Of a stretch of DNA of 64,000 bases, positions 42,496 through 54,000 are shown in pieces; within the stretch, counting starts at the first letter, position 1; every line of letters starts with the position of its first letter. Source of the stretch: Hormiphora californensis. Its lineage: Eukaryota > Ctenophora > Tentaculata > Cydippida > Pleurobrachiidae. The DNA is taken from NCBI GenBank assembly GCA_020137815.1, contig CM035359.1:4808032-4872031 (forward strand), in the 5' to 3' direction. Both the position numbers and the translations under genes were made by a program. The notes below the pieces were generated by a model. It saw nothing but the letters and a program-made list of their open reading frames with translations, made no database searches and had not been told where the DNA came from.

Positions 42496-45400
42496 AAAAG
42501 AATTGTAAAATTGATATACAATTCAGTTGCAGGGCTTTATCTTCCAACATACAGACCAACTCAACTTTTATAATTTATTCTCATCTTTATATATAATTTG
42601 CCCTATTTTAGCAACATTTAATATCTATCTTTCTATATATCTTTTTGTTTCAGTGGTTGGTAACACTCAGCAAGTCCGCTCAACCATCTCTCCCTCCCTC
42701 GTGCCAATGCAAGGTGCTAGTTGTGTATGTTGTGTTTTCTATCTCAAGACTGTTATACAGGGTGTCTCCCAAAATATTGTTCATCGTACACTTTTTATGG
42801 GACACCACGTGTGTCTGGACTGTACAGAGTGTCCAACCAAACATTGCACATTCAATGTATAATGTATTACATTGTATACTGTGTTAGGGGAACACCCTGT
42901 ACACTATCCTGTATGTATTTGTGTCATGGCCAGATATCTGATCTTTGGGGGAGCACTGTACTAGCCAGAAAGGTTTGGGTTTGATAAGGAACTTGGATGA
43001 GCCGTGAGGCTGCCCTTTTATATCTGGGGTATGGGGGGTGAGTCGGAATAGTAGAGGGTGTCCCCAAAACACTGTACCCTGTGAGTCATCAGTCAGGCCA
43101 TGGCTATAACTAACATTCGCTGGTGTAACTGTAAAGCTCTATTTGTGTGTCATAATATATGTCGCTGCTAGACACTTTATTTTATTGATTGTCTGATTGG
43201 AAAGCATGCTATGTGTGATTTCAAAGCACATATTTTAATTAACTCCCCCCATCTAACACCTACTCTCTCCTCCTCAGCTGGTCAGATATTGAACCTGGGT
43301 CCGACTAACAGCGCAGTGGGAGGCCAGATCCTGAACCTTCCCAACGGTAACCCCGGTGGGGGACAGTTCTATGTTATGATACCCCAGAGCCCTGTTGAGA
43401 CCACCCACCAGAAGATTGCACCACGTGCCCATTCTGCTAGGTTAGTGTGTGATCATATAATGTGACGGGGGGGGGGTCAGTGTGATTGAAGGTTAGTGTG
43501 TGATCAATGATCATACAATGTGGTGCAGTTGGGAAGGAGGATGTGGGGGATGAAGGCTAGTGTGATAATATAATGATAATAGTGATAATATAATGATAAT
43601 GGAGTGGGGGTGTTTGTAACACGGCGTCATACACATTTTTATTTGGAATTTTATCTGGGATTTCTATATTGGAATTTCTATCTGGAAGAACCGCACGTGC
43701 AGATGTGCCGCGCCGCGGCTCAAATTCACGTGCGAGATTAAAGAGAGAGACGCACATTAACGTTGTACGTTTGTCTCTCACTCTCTCTTGAAAACCCGCA
43801 CGTGCAGATACGCCGCGCCGCGGCTCAAATTCACGTGCGTGTTATACAGATTCTGACAGAAAACACGAGCACAAAATTCCATATAAAAATGTGTATGACG
43901 GACTGTTAGACTATCGATTTTCAAGAGGATATACCGTAGGACCGTTTATTTTCTTTCAAATCATCATTTTCTTGAAAAAATCACCGAGGGACAATATTTA
44001 TGGGACAACCTAATAATAATGGTGTTGGCAGGATTATATGGTTTATGGGGCCATAAAGGTGACAGGTGTTATTTTGGGAGTTAGTGAGACAAGATCTTAA
44101 GAAAGGGGGGGGATGGGGTCTAGACAAGAAAGGGGCGATGGGGTCTACTTAATATAAATACTGTAAAAGGATCCTGTATAGTTGATACGTTGGGAGTTCC
44201 GTCATTATAAGTGCAATTTTGGAGATTAAAATTCCCTTTTTGCATTTGCATCTTCGACTGGTCTTTTTTGTGATTTTGTTTGTCTCTCTCCTCACATGTG
44301 TCCTCACATGTCACGAGTTCAGTGATAACCTCACAGATAGATAAAAACACACTCTCATGTGCTGGCAGTGTAGTGTCATGTGATATTGATATATTGTGAC
44401 TTTAGTGTCATGCGGTGTCATGTGATATTGTGAAGTCAGTTCAAGTTGTCCCAGGCTTTATGTTCACATCATGCCTGGTTTCCCCAATGACTGGGACATC
44501 ATGGAGGAGTTTGGACATTTAGGGTACTATTTCATACGTTATCACAACTAACTAAAGTTTAACACCACCCTTCATTTCCCTCAGATCACCACAACAAACA
44601 CCCTGCTCAACACCATACCACGTGATGACGTTATCAAGTCACGTGACTTCACCATCCAGTCACGTGACGTCACCATCCAGTCACGTGACGTCACCATCCA
44701 GTCACGTGACGACGTCACCATCCAGTCACGTGATGACGTCATCTTGTCACGTGATAAACAAGAACTCACCAATCAAGTCACCACGAACAACCATTCTGAA
44801 GGCACTCCAAGCCGTCCTATCACCCAGCACTAAAATACCGGAGCCTCCCAATTACCACAAAACAATAGCATCTTCTCCACGTACAGTGGAGAATGATAAA
44901 CAATTCTCAACAACACGGGACCGTTCACTCCGTGACTCCCTGAAGGGGCTTAAAAACCCGGCGTGGGATGAAAGAAAGCCATCAATTCCTTGTCGGAAAC
45001 AAAACCACGGGTATAACGGAGTCCGATAGACCCTCGGACCATCGGGAGATGTTGAAAGGGGATGGAGGAAAAGTAACTAACAGTAAATAATGTTTTTACC
45101 AAGTCACCCCCCTTTTTTAGCAACCGGTGTTTAGGGTTTGTTTGGGGAAATATGATTTTTAGGAACGATCGAGACCAGGCCCCGAATGGGAAGGAAAAAA
45201 ATAGAAGAGAAAGAGAGGTAAGACTTTTTTCATGAGAGGTTTAAATTTAAATTTTAAGAGAAAGAAAAGAAAGGGGGATTTTGGGTAAAAATTAGTTAAA
45301 AAAGTCTCCCTGCTCCCCATACCCTACATATCCTCCCGCTTATTTTTAAATCTTCCCTCATCGCCTTCCTCCTCAAAACCCCCTCTCTCTCTCTCTGAAC

Positions 45401-46202
45401 ATCAATTTTTATCCATTGTATCCTTTTTTCGAAACTGGTTTCGGATTCCGAGGGGCCTGGGCGCCTTGCTGTTGTCCCGGGTTTTTGCGTTAACGGATGA
45501 AGGACACCCGTAAGCCTCCCGTGATGAAATTTTTCGTGCAGAAGGAAGGGGACAAGGGGGGGAAAAGACAAGAAAAGGAGAGAGATAGGAGAGAGAAGAG
45601 AGAGAGAGGAGAGCGAGAAAAGAGGAAGAGGAGAGAGCAGGAGAGAAGAGAGGGAGAGAGGAGGAGAAGAAGAATTTAAAAGTAGTAGGAGACGAGAGGA
45701 AAGAAGAAGAGCTTCTCCCCTCTCGCTCGCCTCTCTCTCTCTCTTTCTCTCTCCTCTCTCCTTCTCTTCTCATTCCCACCTTTCCTTTCTCTCCAACATG
45801 TTCTCATCTATTTCTCTTCAAGTATCCAACTTCATCTTCTGCTTCTCTTCTCTCCCTCTCTTTTCCCGTGTGTGTGTGTGCAAGTTGAGAGTGTGTGCAA
45901 GCCACGTGATTGGTCAGAAGAAAGGTCACGTGACTGCTATCCTTGCTCGCTATTGGCTGATCCAAATCACGTGACTACTTCCCTGCTCTCTGATTGGCTG
46001 ATAGAAATCACGTGACTACTTCCCTGCTCTCTGATTGGATAGGCCGGTTGGGAAGTAATTATGCCTTGTGAGAGCGAGGGGGGTCGCTGCTACAAATTGT
46101 CTTCCACCTGACACACAGCTGTCTCGTCCACCAATAAGAGAGCTCCATTTACCGAGCCAGCCAATGGGAGAGCAGTATTTAAATCACGTGGTTCTTCCCT
46201 CG

Positions 46203-46233
<31 letters not shown>

Positions 46234-49208
46234 GGAGAGAGAGAATCTGGCGGCTCACGTGGCTTGTAAGAAAGTGCTGTTTCTCAGGTGGGCTAGACAC
46301 GTGGTGAGAGCAGTTAGGAGGGGGATGGAAGGGGATGGGGGATGGAAGGGGACGGGAGCTGCAGAAGGGGAATGGAAGGGAATGGGAGCTGCAGAAGGGG
46401 GATGGAAGGGAATGGGAGCTGTAGAAGGGAATGGGAGCTGCAGAAGGGGAATGGAAGGGATGGGAGCTGCAGAAGGGGAATGGAAGGGAATGGGAGCTGT
46501 AGAAGGGGGATGGGAGCTAAAGGGGGATGGGAGATGATGGGAGCTGCAGAGGGGGGATGGAAGGGGATGGGAGCTGCAGAAGGGGGATGGAAGGGAATGG
46601 GAGCTGCAGAAGGGGGATGGAAGGGAATGGGAGCTGTAGAAGGGAATGGGAGCTGCAGAAGGGGAATGGAAGGGATGGGAGCTGCAGAAGGGGAATGGAA
46701 GGGAATGGGAGCTGTAGAAGGGGGATGGGAGCTAAAGGGGGATGGGAGATGATGGGAGCTGCAGAGGGGGGATGGAAGGTGATGGGAGCTGCAGAAGGGG
46801 GATGGAAGGGGATGGGAGCTGTAGAAGGGGGTTGGAAGGGGATGGGAGCTGTAGAAGGGGAATGGAAGGGGATGGGAGCTGCAGAAGGGGGATGGAAGGG
46901 GATGGGAGCTGCAGAAGGGGGATGGAAGGGGATGGGAGCTGCAGAAGGGGGATGGAAGGGGATGGGAGCTGTAGAAGGGGGTTGGAAGGGGATGGGAGCT
47001 GTAGAAGGGGAATGGAAGGGGATGGGAGCTGCAGAAGGGGGATGGAAGGGGATGGGAGCTGCAGAAGGGGAATGGAAGGGGATGGGAGCTGCAGAGGGGG
47101 AATGGAAGGGGATGGGAGCTGCAGAAGGGGAATGGAAGGGGATGGGGGCTGCAGAAGGGGAATGGAAGGGGATGGGAGCTGCAGAAGGGGAATGGAAGGG
47201 GATGGGAGCTACAGAAGGGGAATGGAAGGGGATGGGAGCTGCAGAAGGGGGATGGAAGGGAATGGGAGCTGCAGAAGGGGGATGGAAGGGGATGGGAGCT
47301 GCAGAAGGGGATGGAAGGGGATGGGGGCTGCAGAAGGGGGATGGAAGGGGATGGGAGCTGCAGAAGGGGGATGGAAGGGGATGGGAGCTGCAGAAGGGGG
47401 ATGGAAGGGGATTGGAGCTGCAGAGGGGGAATGGAAGGGGATGGGAGCTGCAGAAGGGGAATGGAAGAGGATGGGAGATGATGGGGCATAGCAGGAGGCA
47501 TGCTAAGGGGGCGAGAGGAGATCACGAGGATGATCCCCAAAAAAGAAAAAAAGGGGGCCGGCTAGAGGAGCAGGAGGGGGATGGAAGGAATTAAAAAATA
47601 GGGAGGGCCAGTACAGGGGGATGGAAAGACGTGGGAAAGCACCAACAAGGGAAAGATGATAGATGACAGATAGGGAATAGGACAGTTAAGGATGGTAATT
47701 GGGAAAAGGATGGTAAAAGAAGGATTAGGAATAATTGCAGACAGCATGGGCTAAAAAAGGTGTTGGAGTTCGGGGGGTGAGTGATCACTGTTAGACAGTT
47801 AAGTGACCCTCTGTTTTGTTTCAGTGATACTCCACTTGCTGGACAGCGAACTGAACGAGAGGAGAAACGCCGCCAGACTCATAATGAAGGTACATACATA
47901 CTACATATTAATTAATTATTTACTAGTAAATGCTATTATAATTTGTAGTGAATCTTCTTGATACGGCTGTTATCACTTGTTCTACCGCCTACCGGCACCA
48001 TTAACCATATTTATTGGACAGTATACCAGATACCTCTTCAATCTTGATCAACTAACAAACACCCCCTTATTATTAGTTGAGAGGCGAAGACGAGATAAGA
48101 TCAATTCGTGGATTCACAAGCTAGCGAAGATGGTACCAAATTGCAAGGATGAACTAGGGACAAAACATGGGCAGATAAGAGAACATGTCACCTTGAAGGT
48201 GGGCACAGCAACATTTAATTTTCACCCCTTTTTATCTCTTTTCTAATTGTAGTTTATTTGCTGTAGCCAAATCTCGGTAAAATTTATTATAGTTATCAGA
48301 TTTATCTGAACAATAAACCGTAATTGTAACCCCTCCAACTCCAGTCCCCCACTCTAACCCCCCTCCCCCAGAGTAAAGGTGGAATTTTACAGAAAACGGT
48401 GAACTTTATCCAGGAACTTCAAATTGCGCACTCCCAGGTAATTGTTAATTGATAATTAGTTAATTGTTAATTGTTAATTGTCCATTGTTGGAGCAAACTA
48501 TACTTTGTCGGGTGAAGGCTAGCTTGCTCGAACCTATCTCTCTCCGCGTTACTTTTGGGGAATTTTAAATTTCTTTCCCCTAGGTTGTTGAGCGACTTCA
48601 GGAGCAGAACCAGGTTTTGGTTGAACTGGCTAAAGTGCGGGAGAGTCTGAAACGAATCGAACAGGAAAATCTCCTGCTCCGATCACAGCTGTCGAGCCAT
48701 GGAATTAAACCGATGGAATATGTAGGTTTTTCTCTCACTTTAGTTGCTTAATGTATCTCACTTCCTCTCTCACTTTAGTTTCCATGTGTCTCTCACTTTA
48801 GTTTATACATGTCTCTCACTTTAGTTTGTACATAATTCCATGTCTCTCACTCCCGTCCTCTCACGTGTGTATCAACACAGTCACATGAGTCGCACATTCA
48901 TACCACGCGAGAGACAATTCCGCGCGCGTAGCAACTCTTTATTTGCAAAGCAAACAATTTCAGCATTTTGTGCGCGTCACTCTAGACCACATTTTCTAGT
49001 TTGGTCACGTGAGAAAATAACCACTGTTTCACAACAACTTCCTCTCTTTCAGGTCCAACAATCGATGTCCCAAACCCGACCTGAACAAGACCAACTTAAA
49101 TCATGCTCTGAGCTGCCCATGGTGTCAGTACCACAGGGTTCCGGTGCCCAACAGTCCGTGATGTATGGCCAAACTGGCGGAATGGATGACAAAGTTGACG
49201 AACAGTGA
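41423..49208 (+). CDS. USF: Upstream stimulatory factor (USF), bHLH-leucine zipper transcription factor
   Basis: Exons are 41423-41714, (42288-42373, doubtful), 42654-42713, 43278-43440, 47825-47889, 48077-48198, 48372-48437, 48584-48721 and 49053-49208. Omitting the doubtful exon, all phases agree and give about 350 residues, close to vertebrate USF1/2. The N-terminal half is Gln/Gly/Ala-rich. Exon 4 has the USF-specific region ending KIAPRAHSA. The basic region and helix 1 are EEKRRQTHNE plus VERRRRDKINSW, with the H/E/R residues that read CACGTG. Helix 2 is SKGGILQKTVNFIQELQ, followed by a leucine zipper (VVERLQEQNQVLVELAKV). USF dimers bind CACGTG E-boxes in the nucleus. The 4.4 kb intron before the basic-region exon contains many such boxes. 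The Gln-rich exon 2 begins in phase 2 while exon 1 ends in phase 1, so it is alternative, mis-bounded or not used. Confidence 0.9.
42395..42490 (+). repeat. (CA)n/(CT)n microsatellite
   Basis: A CA block followed by CT repeats just after the doubtful USF exon 2. Confidence 0.95.
42758..42899. mobile_element. 142 bp mariner-type MITE, TA target site
   Basis: The ends CAGGGTGT and ACACCCTG lie between TA dinucleotides (42756-42757 and 42900-42901). It lies in a USF intron. The CAGGGTGTCCC-type end is common in mariner elements. Confidence 0.65.
43625..43900. mobile_element. 276 bp inverted-repeat element carrying CACGTG motifs
   Basis: The ends CGTCATACACATTTTTAT and ATGTGTATGACG are inverted. 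Two direct internal copies (about 43690-43735 and 43795-43840) read CCGCACGTGCAGAT, then CCGCGCCGCGGC, then TTCACGTGCG, each with CACGTG. It lies in the long USF intron. Confidence 0.75.
44619..44753. promoter_or_regulatory. Array of seven CACGTG boxes at ~21 bp spacing, some fused to CRE
   Basis: CACGTG starts at 44619, 44640, 44661, 44682, 44703, 44727 and 44748. The steps are 21 bp except one of 24. In several units the flanks make GTCACGTGAC, a strong known USF site, and the 44661 and 44682 units continue into TGACGTCA so that E-box and CRE overlap. It lies in the USF gene's own intron. Site identity is seen; binding is inference. Confidence 0.7.
45903..46303. promoter_or_regulatory. Second E-box cluster with CCAAT boxes
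   Basis: CACGTG occurs at 45903, 45927, 45968, 46009, 46185, 46256 and 46298. CCAAT/ATTGG motifs lie between them (about 45908, 45951, 45993, 46032, 46131 and 46162). A 41 bp unit with ATTGGCTGAT and ATCACGTGACTACTT is repeated. E-box plus CCAAT is the layout of USF/NF-Y promoters, so this may be an internal promoter or enhancer. Confidence 0.6.
46318..47480. repeat. 30 bp minisatellite, ~1.16 kb
   Basis: The unit is GGGGATGGGAGCTGCAGAAG followed by a GGGGATGGAA-type tail, with variant and shortened units. Because 30 is divisible by 3 and the unit lacks stops, several frames stay open on both strands (long frames at 46314-47540 minus and 46527-47594 plus). These are not genes. It lies in the long USF intron just after the second E-box cluster. 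Confidence 0.95.
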
Positions 49209-50195
49209 AGGAAGTTGCATCCTGGCTGTTAAGAAGTTGCGAGACAGAGAGAAAGTGAAGAACGCTCTTGGTGCTGTCTCAAGACAATAGCTTGTTTTGT
49301 TCAAGAGTTGTGAAACAAGGTCGAGCAAGGCTTAGCTGAGTGGACTGTATCAGAATCGAACTCTAAGTCATTAACAATGAACAATTTAGTGGAAATAGTA
49401 TGAGAGACATTGAAAAGGATCTCATTTCGATTTGTCTGACCACTGGCTTCTCTCTTTCCCTGCTTTCTGCGAAGGCACGGGCGAAGGGGAAAATGCAGGC
49501 ATTTTTAAATTTTGATATCTTTAATTTTAATGAGTTGAAAGTGCAACAATAAGATCTGCTGATCCCTGGAAAAAACATGAAAATCTTGAAATGTATGTGT
49601 GATATGTGTGTCCTTGATTTGTTAGGTACTGCGATCCCCATCAGGATTCGAGCTGATCTTTTTATGTTCTCACCCTTCTAGGGCCCCCTTCTATTAGGGC
49701 TGAATTGATCTGTGTTTGCTGAGCTGTTTTCTTGTTTTATCATGATTATAGAAACCTTCCTTTGCAAAAGGGGACTGTCCTTATTCAATTGTTTCCAAAT
49801 CCCAAAATTACCGTGTTTTAATTGGATTGTCGAGAAAGAAACTGGAAGCCCGATTCCAAACTGTATAGTACCGAGACGCGGTGGTGCAATGTGATAATAT
49901 CTTGCCTTGTTCGACCCTTTCTCCTCCCTGGGGTTGTGTGGCTCACATCGCCATTTTGTATCAGGGTGCGGTAGATCAACGCCGGGGCACCAACTTGGTC
50001 GTTTCTGTTCAGCTCCCTGGGGATGGGGAGTAAACGCGCAGGAGATTCCCAGGGCGCGCGTTTAGCGCTTTAATCATTGGATTTGAAATGATCGGGGTCG
50101 CGGCCCACGTTTCGTGCTTATCACCTTGCCATGAATCTGGGGCCGGCCCTGCAAGAATTCCGGGCCAAATTCGATTCGCTCTTTGCAGGGACAAC

Positions 50196-50201
50196 AATAA
50201 A
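50196..50201 (+). terminator. Candidate USF polyadenylation signal
   Basis: An AATAAA about 1 kb after the USF stop codon, before the convergent astacin gene. An unseen earlier site is possible. Confidence 0.4.
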
Positions 50202-50426
50202 ATTTCTCAATTAGGCCCGTGTAGGAAGAATGGGTCACGTACATTTCAATCAACAGAACAATCAACAAAACACGCTGAATTTTGGTCTTTTAAAATGAAT
50301 AGAATTATAATTTTAAAATTAAAAGATTACAAATAACAATCGTACTTAAAAATTATAAAGAAGCTTTTTTTGAATCTTTAATCACGTTTAATATGTTTTT
50401 ATCATCTTATTAAATATCAAATAAAC

Positions 50427-50824
50427 TACCTTACTCTCGTTAATTAAGCTCGCATATTTCAAGAAACTTTTAAATAAGAAACTTTTTTTCTAGGAAACTA
50501 CAGGTGTAAGTAAAGTCGGATTTTTTGAAGTTGTCACCCCCCTTTTCGTGCGCGGAATGTTTTTGCGCGTCACATCACATGTTAACGTGTGGTGTGCGCG
50601 TCAAAATTGATAAATTTCACATGAGCGGTCATTTTGGGGTGACAACTTCAAAAAATCCGACTTTAATCCAAAAACAAAAAGAATTTCTCCTTTATCAAGA
50701 AACTAAACAAGTTAGGGGTGTTCTATTTTGTTGTGGTGTCTCTGAATTGTGTGATTTACATTTTAAAAGTTTCTTATAAAAAAGTTTCTTACTAAAGCGT
50801 TTCTTAAAAAACGAGAGTAAGGTA
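50427..50824. mobile_element. Inverted-repeat element with a nested MITE
   Basis: The outer ends TACCTTACTCTCGTT and AACGAGAGTAAGGTA are perfect inverted copies, with TA at the edges. Nested inside at 50513-50663 is a 151 bp MITE with AAGTCGGATTTTTTGAAG ends and TA flanks. Confidence 0.8.
50513..50663. mobile_element. 151 bp deletion derivative of the 2.06 kb element
   Basis: It has the same ends as 38749-40807. Its interior (TTTTCGTGCGCGGAATG onward) matches 40680-40807 closely, so it equals the left end joined to the right 130 bp of the long form. Confidence 0.85.
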
Positions 50825-50940
50825 TATAAATAAGTTGAAACGCTAATAGAAACTACTATATAACTAATTCAAAAACTAAATAAACATATAATAATAACAA
50901 ATCGAAATATAATACACACACAATACAAATAAAATTGAAA

Positions 50941-50946
50941 TTTATT
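50941..50946 (-). terminator. Candidate astacin polyadenylation signal
   Basis: TTTATT on the plus strand is AATAAA on the minus strand, about 120 bp after the astacin stop codon. Confidence 0.5.
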
Positions 50947-51067
50947 CAATTTACAAACAATCCTGCCCATTTCTCATATTTAACCCTCGGCCCTGAATTT
51001 TCTGAACATCACTCGAGAACGATTTTCCTTTTTCTGTGATCTGAATTTAACTAAACTAAATCTATCT

Positions 51068-54000
51068 TCAAGTTTTCCGACCCTCCAATGTTTCGAAACT
51101 TGTTTTTGGGCATTTTCGCGTAATTACATTTTCTTCTGTTCCACTGGTAGTGGTTACAGTTTTTGTACAGGCTTGGTTGCAGCACATTTTGACTGCTCGG
51201 GGAAACCTGAAACACAAGAATGACATTAATGAAGATGGGATCGAAATCGAAAGGAATGGGAAAAACGGAAACGGAAAGCCCTCCCCCACTCATTGTTATC
51301 TTCTAACCCTTACATTTGTAAAGAGGGTCGAGCAAGGCAACATTGACACTGCATCACTCAGTAACATCACCAAATATGGAAAAACAAACTAAATCACTTA
51401 CCCCGGGCATTCGCTGCTTTTCATTCCATCCCGGTCCCTGGTACACATCCTGAATCGGAGCTGAAGTCCCTTACCACAGTCCCGGTTACAGGGTGACCAC
51501 GGTGACCACTCAGACCAGGAGGAGAAGTTGTCCTGGTAATCCTCCATCGCCCATCCCGGATCATCTGAAGGGGGAGGGGTGTTGTGGGGTTGTGGGTGTC
51601 TATAGAACCGAGATGGGCTATCTAGGGTGAATGTGGGGGTTGGTTACGAAGTCACCCATTTACACACAGGGCCGTTTACGTGCGGGGAGGGGTAATTTCA
51701 TTACCAAATGTGGGGGTGTCTAGAGAGACGTGTTATAATAGTTGGGAATGGCTATGAACTTGATAGAGAACTCCATTATATCATTTCTTTTCGATATAAA
51801 ATTGTTTTACGTTCTATTAATTGTCCCGGGAAATCCACCAAACTTGTTTGGTTTTGGATCAATTGTCTATTACTTCAAATTACACACACTAGTTTTAGGA
51901 CCGCGTTTGTACTGTGCAACCGAGAGAGATTATCTTTTCCCTGCCCGGGTGAATGCCGAAGGCATTCATCCGGATGCCTTTTTACTTTGTAAAAAGGCAT
52001 AGCAGGGTTAGAATTCGAAAACGAATCGGTAGAGGGACATTTTTTGGTCACACTTTCGGTAGAGGGCAACGGTGTAGCAACTAGAGCCGCGCGCACAGTG
52101 ACGAGCTACTCCTTCATCAAACACCTCATTGACACAGTTTGATGGACGTGTGTGCGCGTGCCACTCAACAAAACATGAATTGCTCTGCCGCGCGTTTCGC
52201 GTGTTACATACACATTTTCATCTTGCGAGTCGAGTGTGAGATGTTAGATAAGTTGGAATGTCAAAAGCTGGTTAGCAAGTGTCATGTGATTGGGAGTTAG
52301 CTAACTCTAAGCTATGTGAGAAGTATACTGACAGCTAGATCGTATGCATCTCACATTACATTATGACCAAGTCTTGATCCTGTTGGCAGTGACAATGTCA
52401 CTGACATGTGAAACGGTAGGGCAGGGAAACACAGCATTATGAATACATAATGCAATAATTCTTGTTATAATCTCGGTCGCATATGATTGAGATTTCGCTC
52501 ACGCATAGCTGCTCACACATATGTCAAACGTATATAATATCACATACATATATGTAATATCAAATATATCTGATCCTCACCAACAAAAAAACCCGGGTAA
52601 AGCGAGGTTTGACTGTAAAAAAATCACTCCGTACAAAAAGTAAAAGCTCGAGCCGCCCGCTAAATCGAGGTCAATGCGAAGGGGGGGTCATGACCTAACT
52701 AGTTGGACGCCATGCTAAAATGCTTGCTAACTGGTGACCCACTATGTACCCACCCTCTCAAGAAAATTCCCAGTTAGAGGTCCACCCTAACTGGTTGTGT
52801 TATAGGGGGTACCCTAAATCGACTAAATTTATATAAAAATTGCAAAAATCATGAAAAATTTTGAAATCGAGGGCGATGAAAGTCGAATTTGACCCAATTT
52901 AGGCCTTAATTGGGCCCTAATTGGTCAATTTATTACCACCATCTGGGTACTACCCACCCCTAACTGGCATGGCTTCGAACCACTAGGTCATGACCCCCCC
53001 CCCCCCCCCCCCCCGGGACCATGTATGCATTTAAAATCTCAACGGTTCAATTTCGCACCCCTATCCGAGAAGCTCTAAAAGTGTGGGGAGATTTAGAAAT
53101 ATTGTATTGTTCATACTATTATTTTTTATTTTATAAAATATCGTGCCCCAGGGGCGCGGGGGAGGTGCAACAGCACAATAGAAATATGGAGCCACAATAC
53201 CCTAAGCTAAGGTATTGTGACACAAAATATATACTATTATGCGGTACGTCTTCGGCCATATCTGTCTTTGAAGTTTTTTTTGTTATTTTTCCTTAGTGCC
53301 TTTGCATTGATGACGGACCTCTTTTACTGCGTGCTGTGTATTTCAATCACTGGCGTGTTTTCTGGTGATCAGTGTCCGATAGTGGTCGATGGTGGATTTC
53401 TGGTAAGATCTTGCGGATACCAAGGGACAACAGGAGCTGGAGGAGCAGACATCCTAATGACCTGCCTAAACTCTACCGCTACGTATCACAAGGTTTTTAA
53501 ATTTGATAAGTTTGCAAGATCCTCAAAAGCATACGTAACATCCTTGTGTCCTAACGATTCTATCGAGTATCAGGCGTGTGGAAATCACTGTCGTACCTCA
53601 TCTGGTTGTGAGCTCTTCCAAACGCCCCCCGTTTGTGGAAAATTGTGCTATGAGCATGATATGGACATGTACAGGATTCACACGACATCACAGACCTGCC
53701 GAAGTTCTCAAACCAGTGTAGGGTTCAATATTCGTACTAGTGAGGGTGAGAGCTTAGAGATACGGATAAAGGAGGGAGGATTGTGTGACGGTGTTTGCGA
53801 TGACGTAGAGCTGAGTGGGGACAGGGCGACAATGTTATTAATATGTGTAGATGAGAGTTTTTGTAACGGATATAAGTATGGTGTCGTGGATAAGAAAGAC
53901 GCTGAATATCGCTTCCTGCCATTTAACAATGATTTTGCCAACGTCCCCTTGTTACAAAATACTTCTACAGATAGCACTTCAAACACTGCAAACAACTCAT

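Noticed and set aside
46314-47594. Long open frames on both strands (up to 408 codons) rich in Gly/Trp/Glu or Pro/Ser
   Set aside because: They are translations of the 30 bp minisatellite, open in several frames at once because the unit is divisible by 3.
53217-53309. Upstream extension of the GPCR frame from a GTG
   Set aside because: Eukaryotic start at GTG is unlikely, and the ATG at 53310 begins a proper signal peptide.
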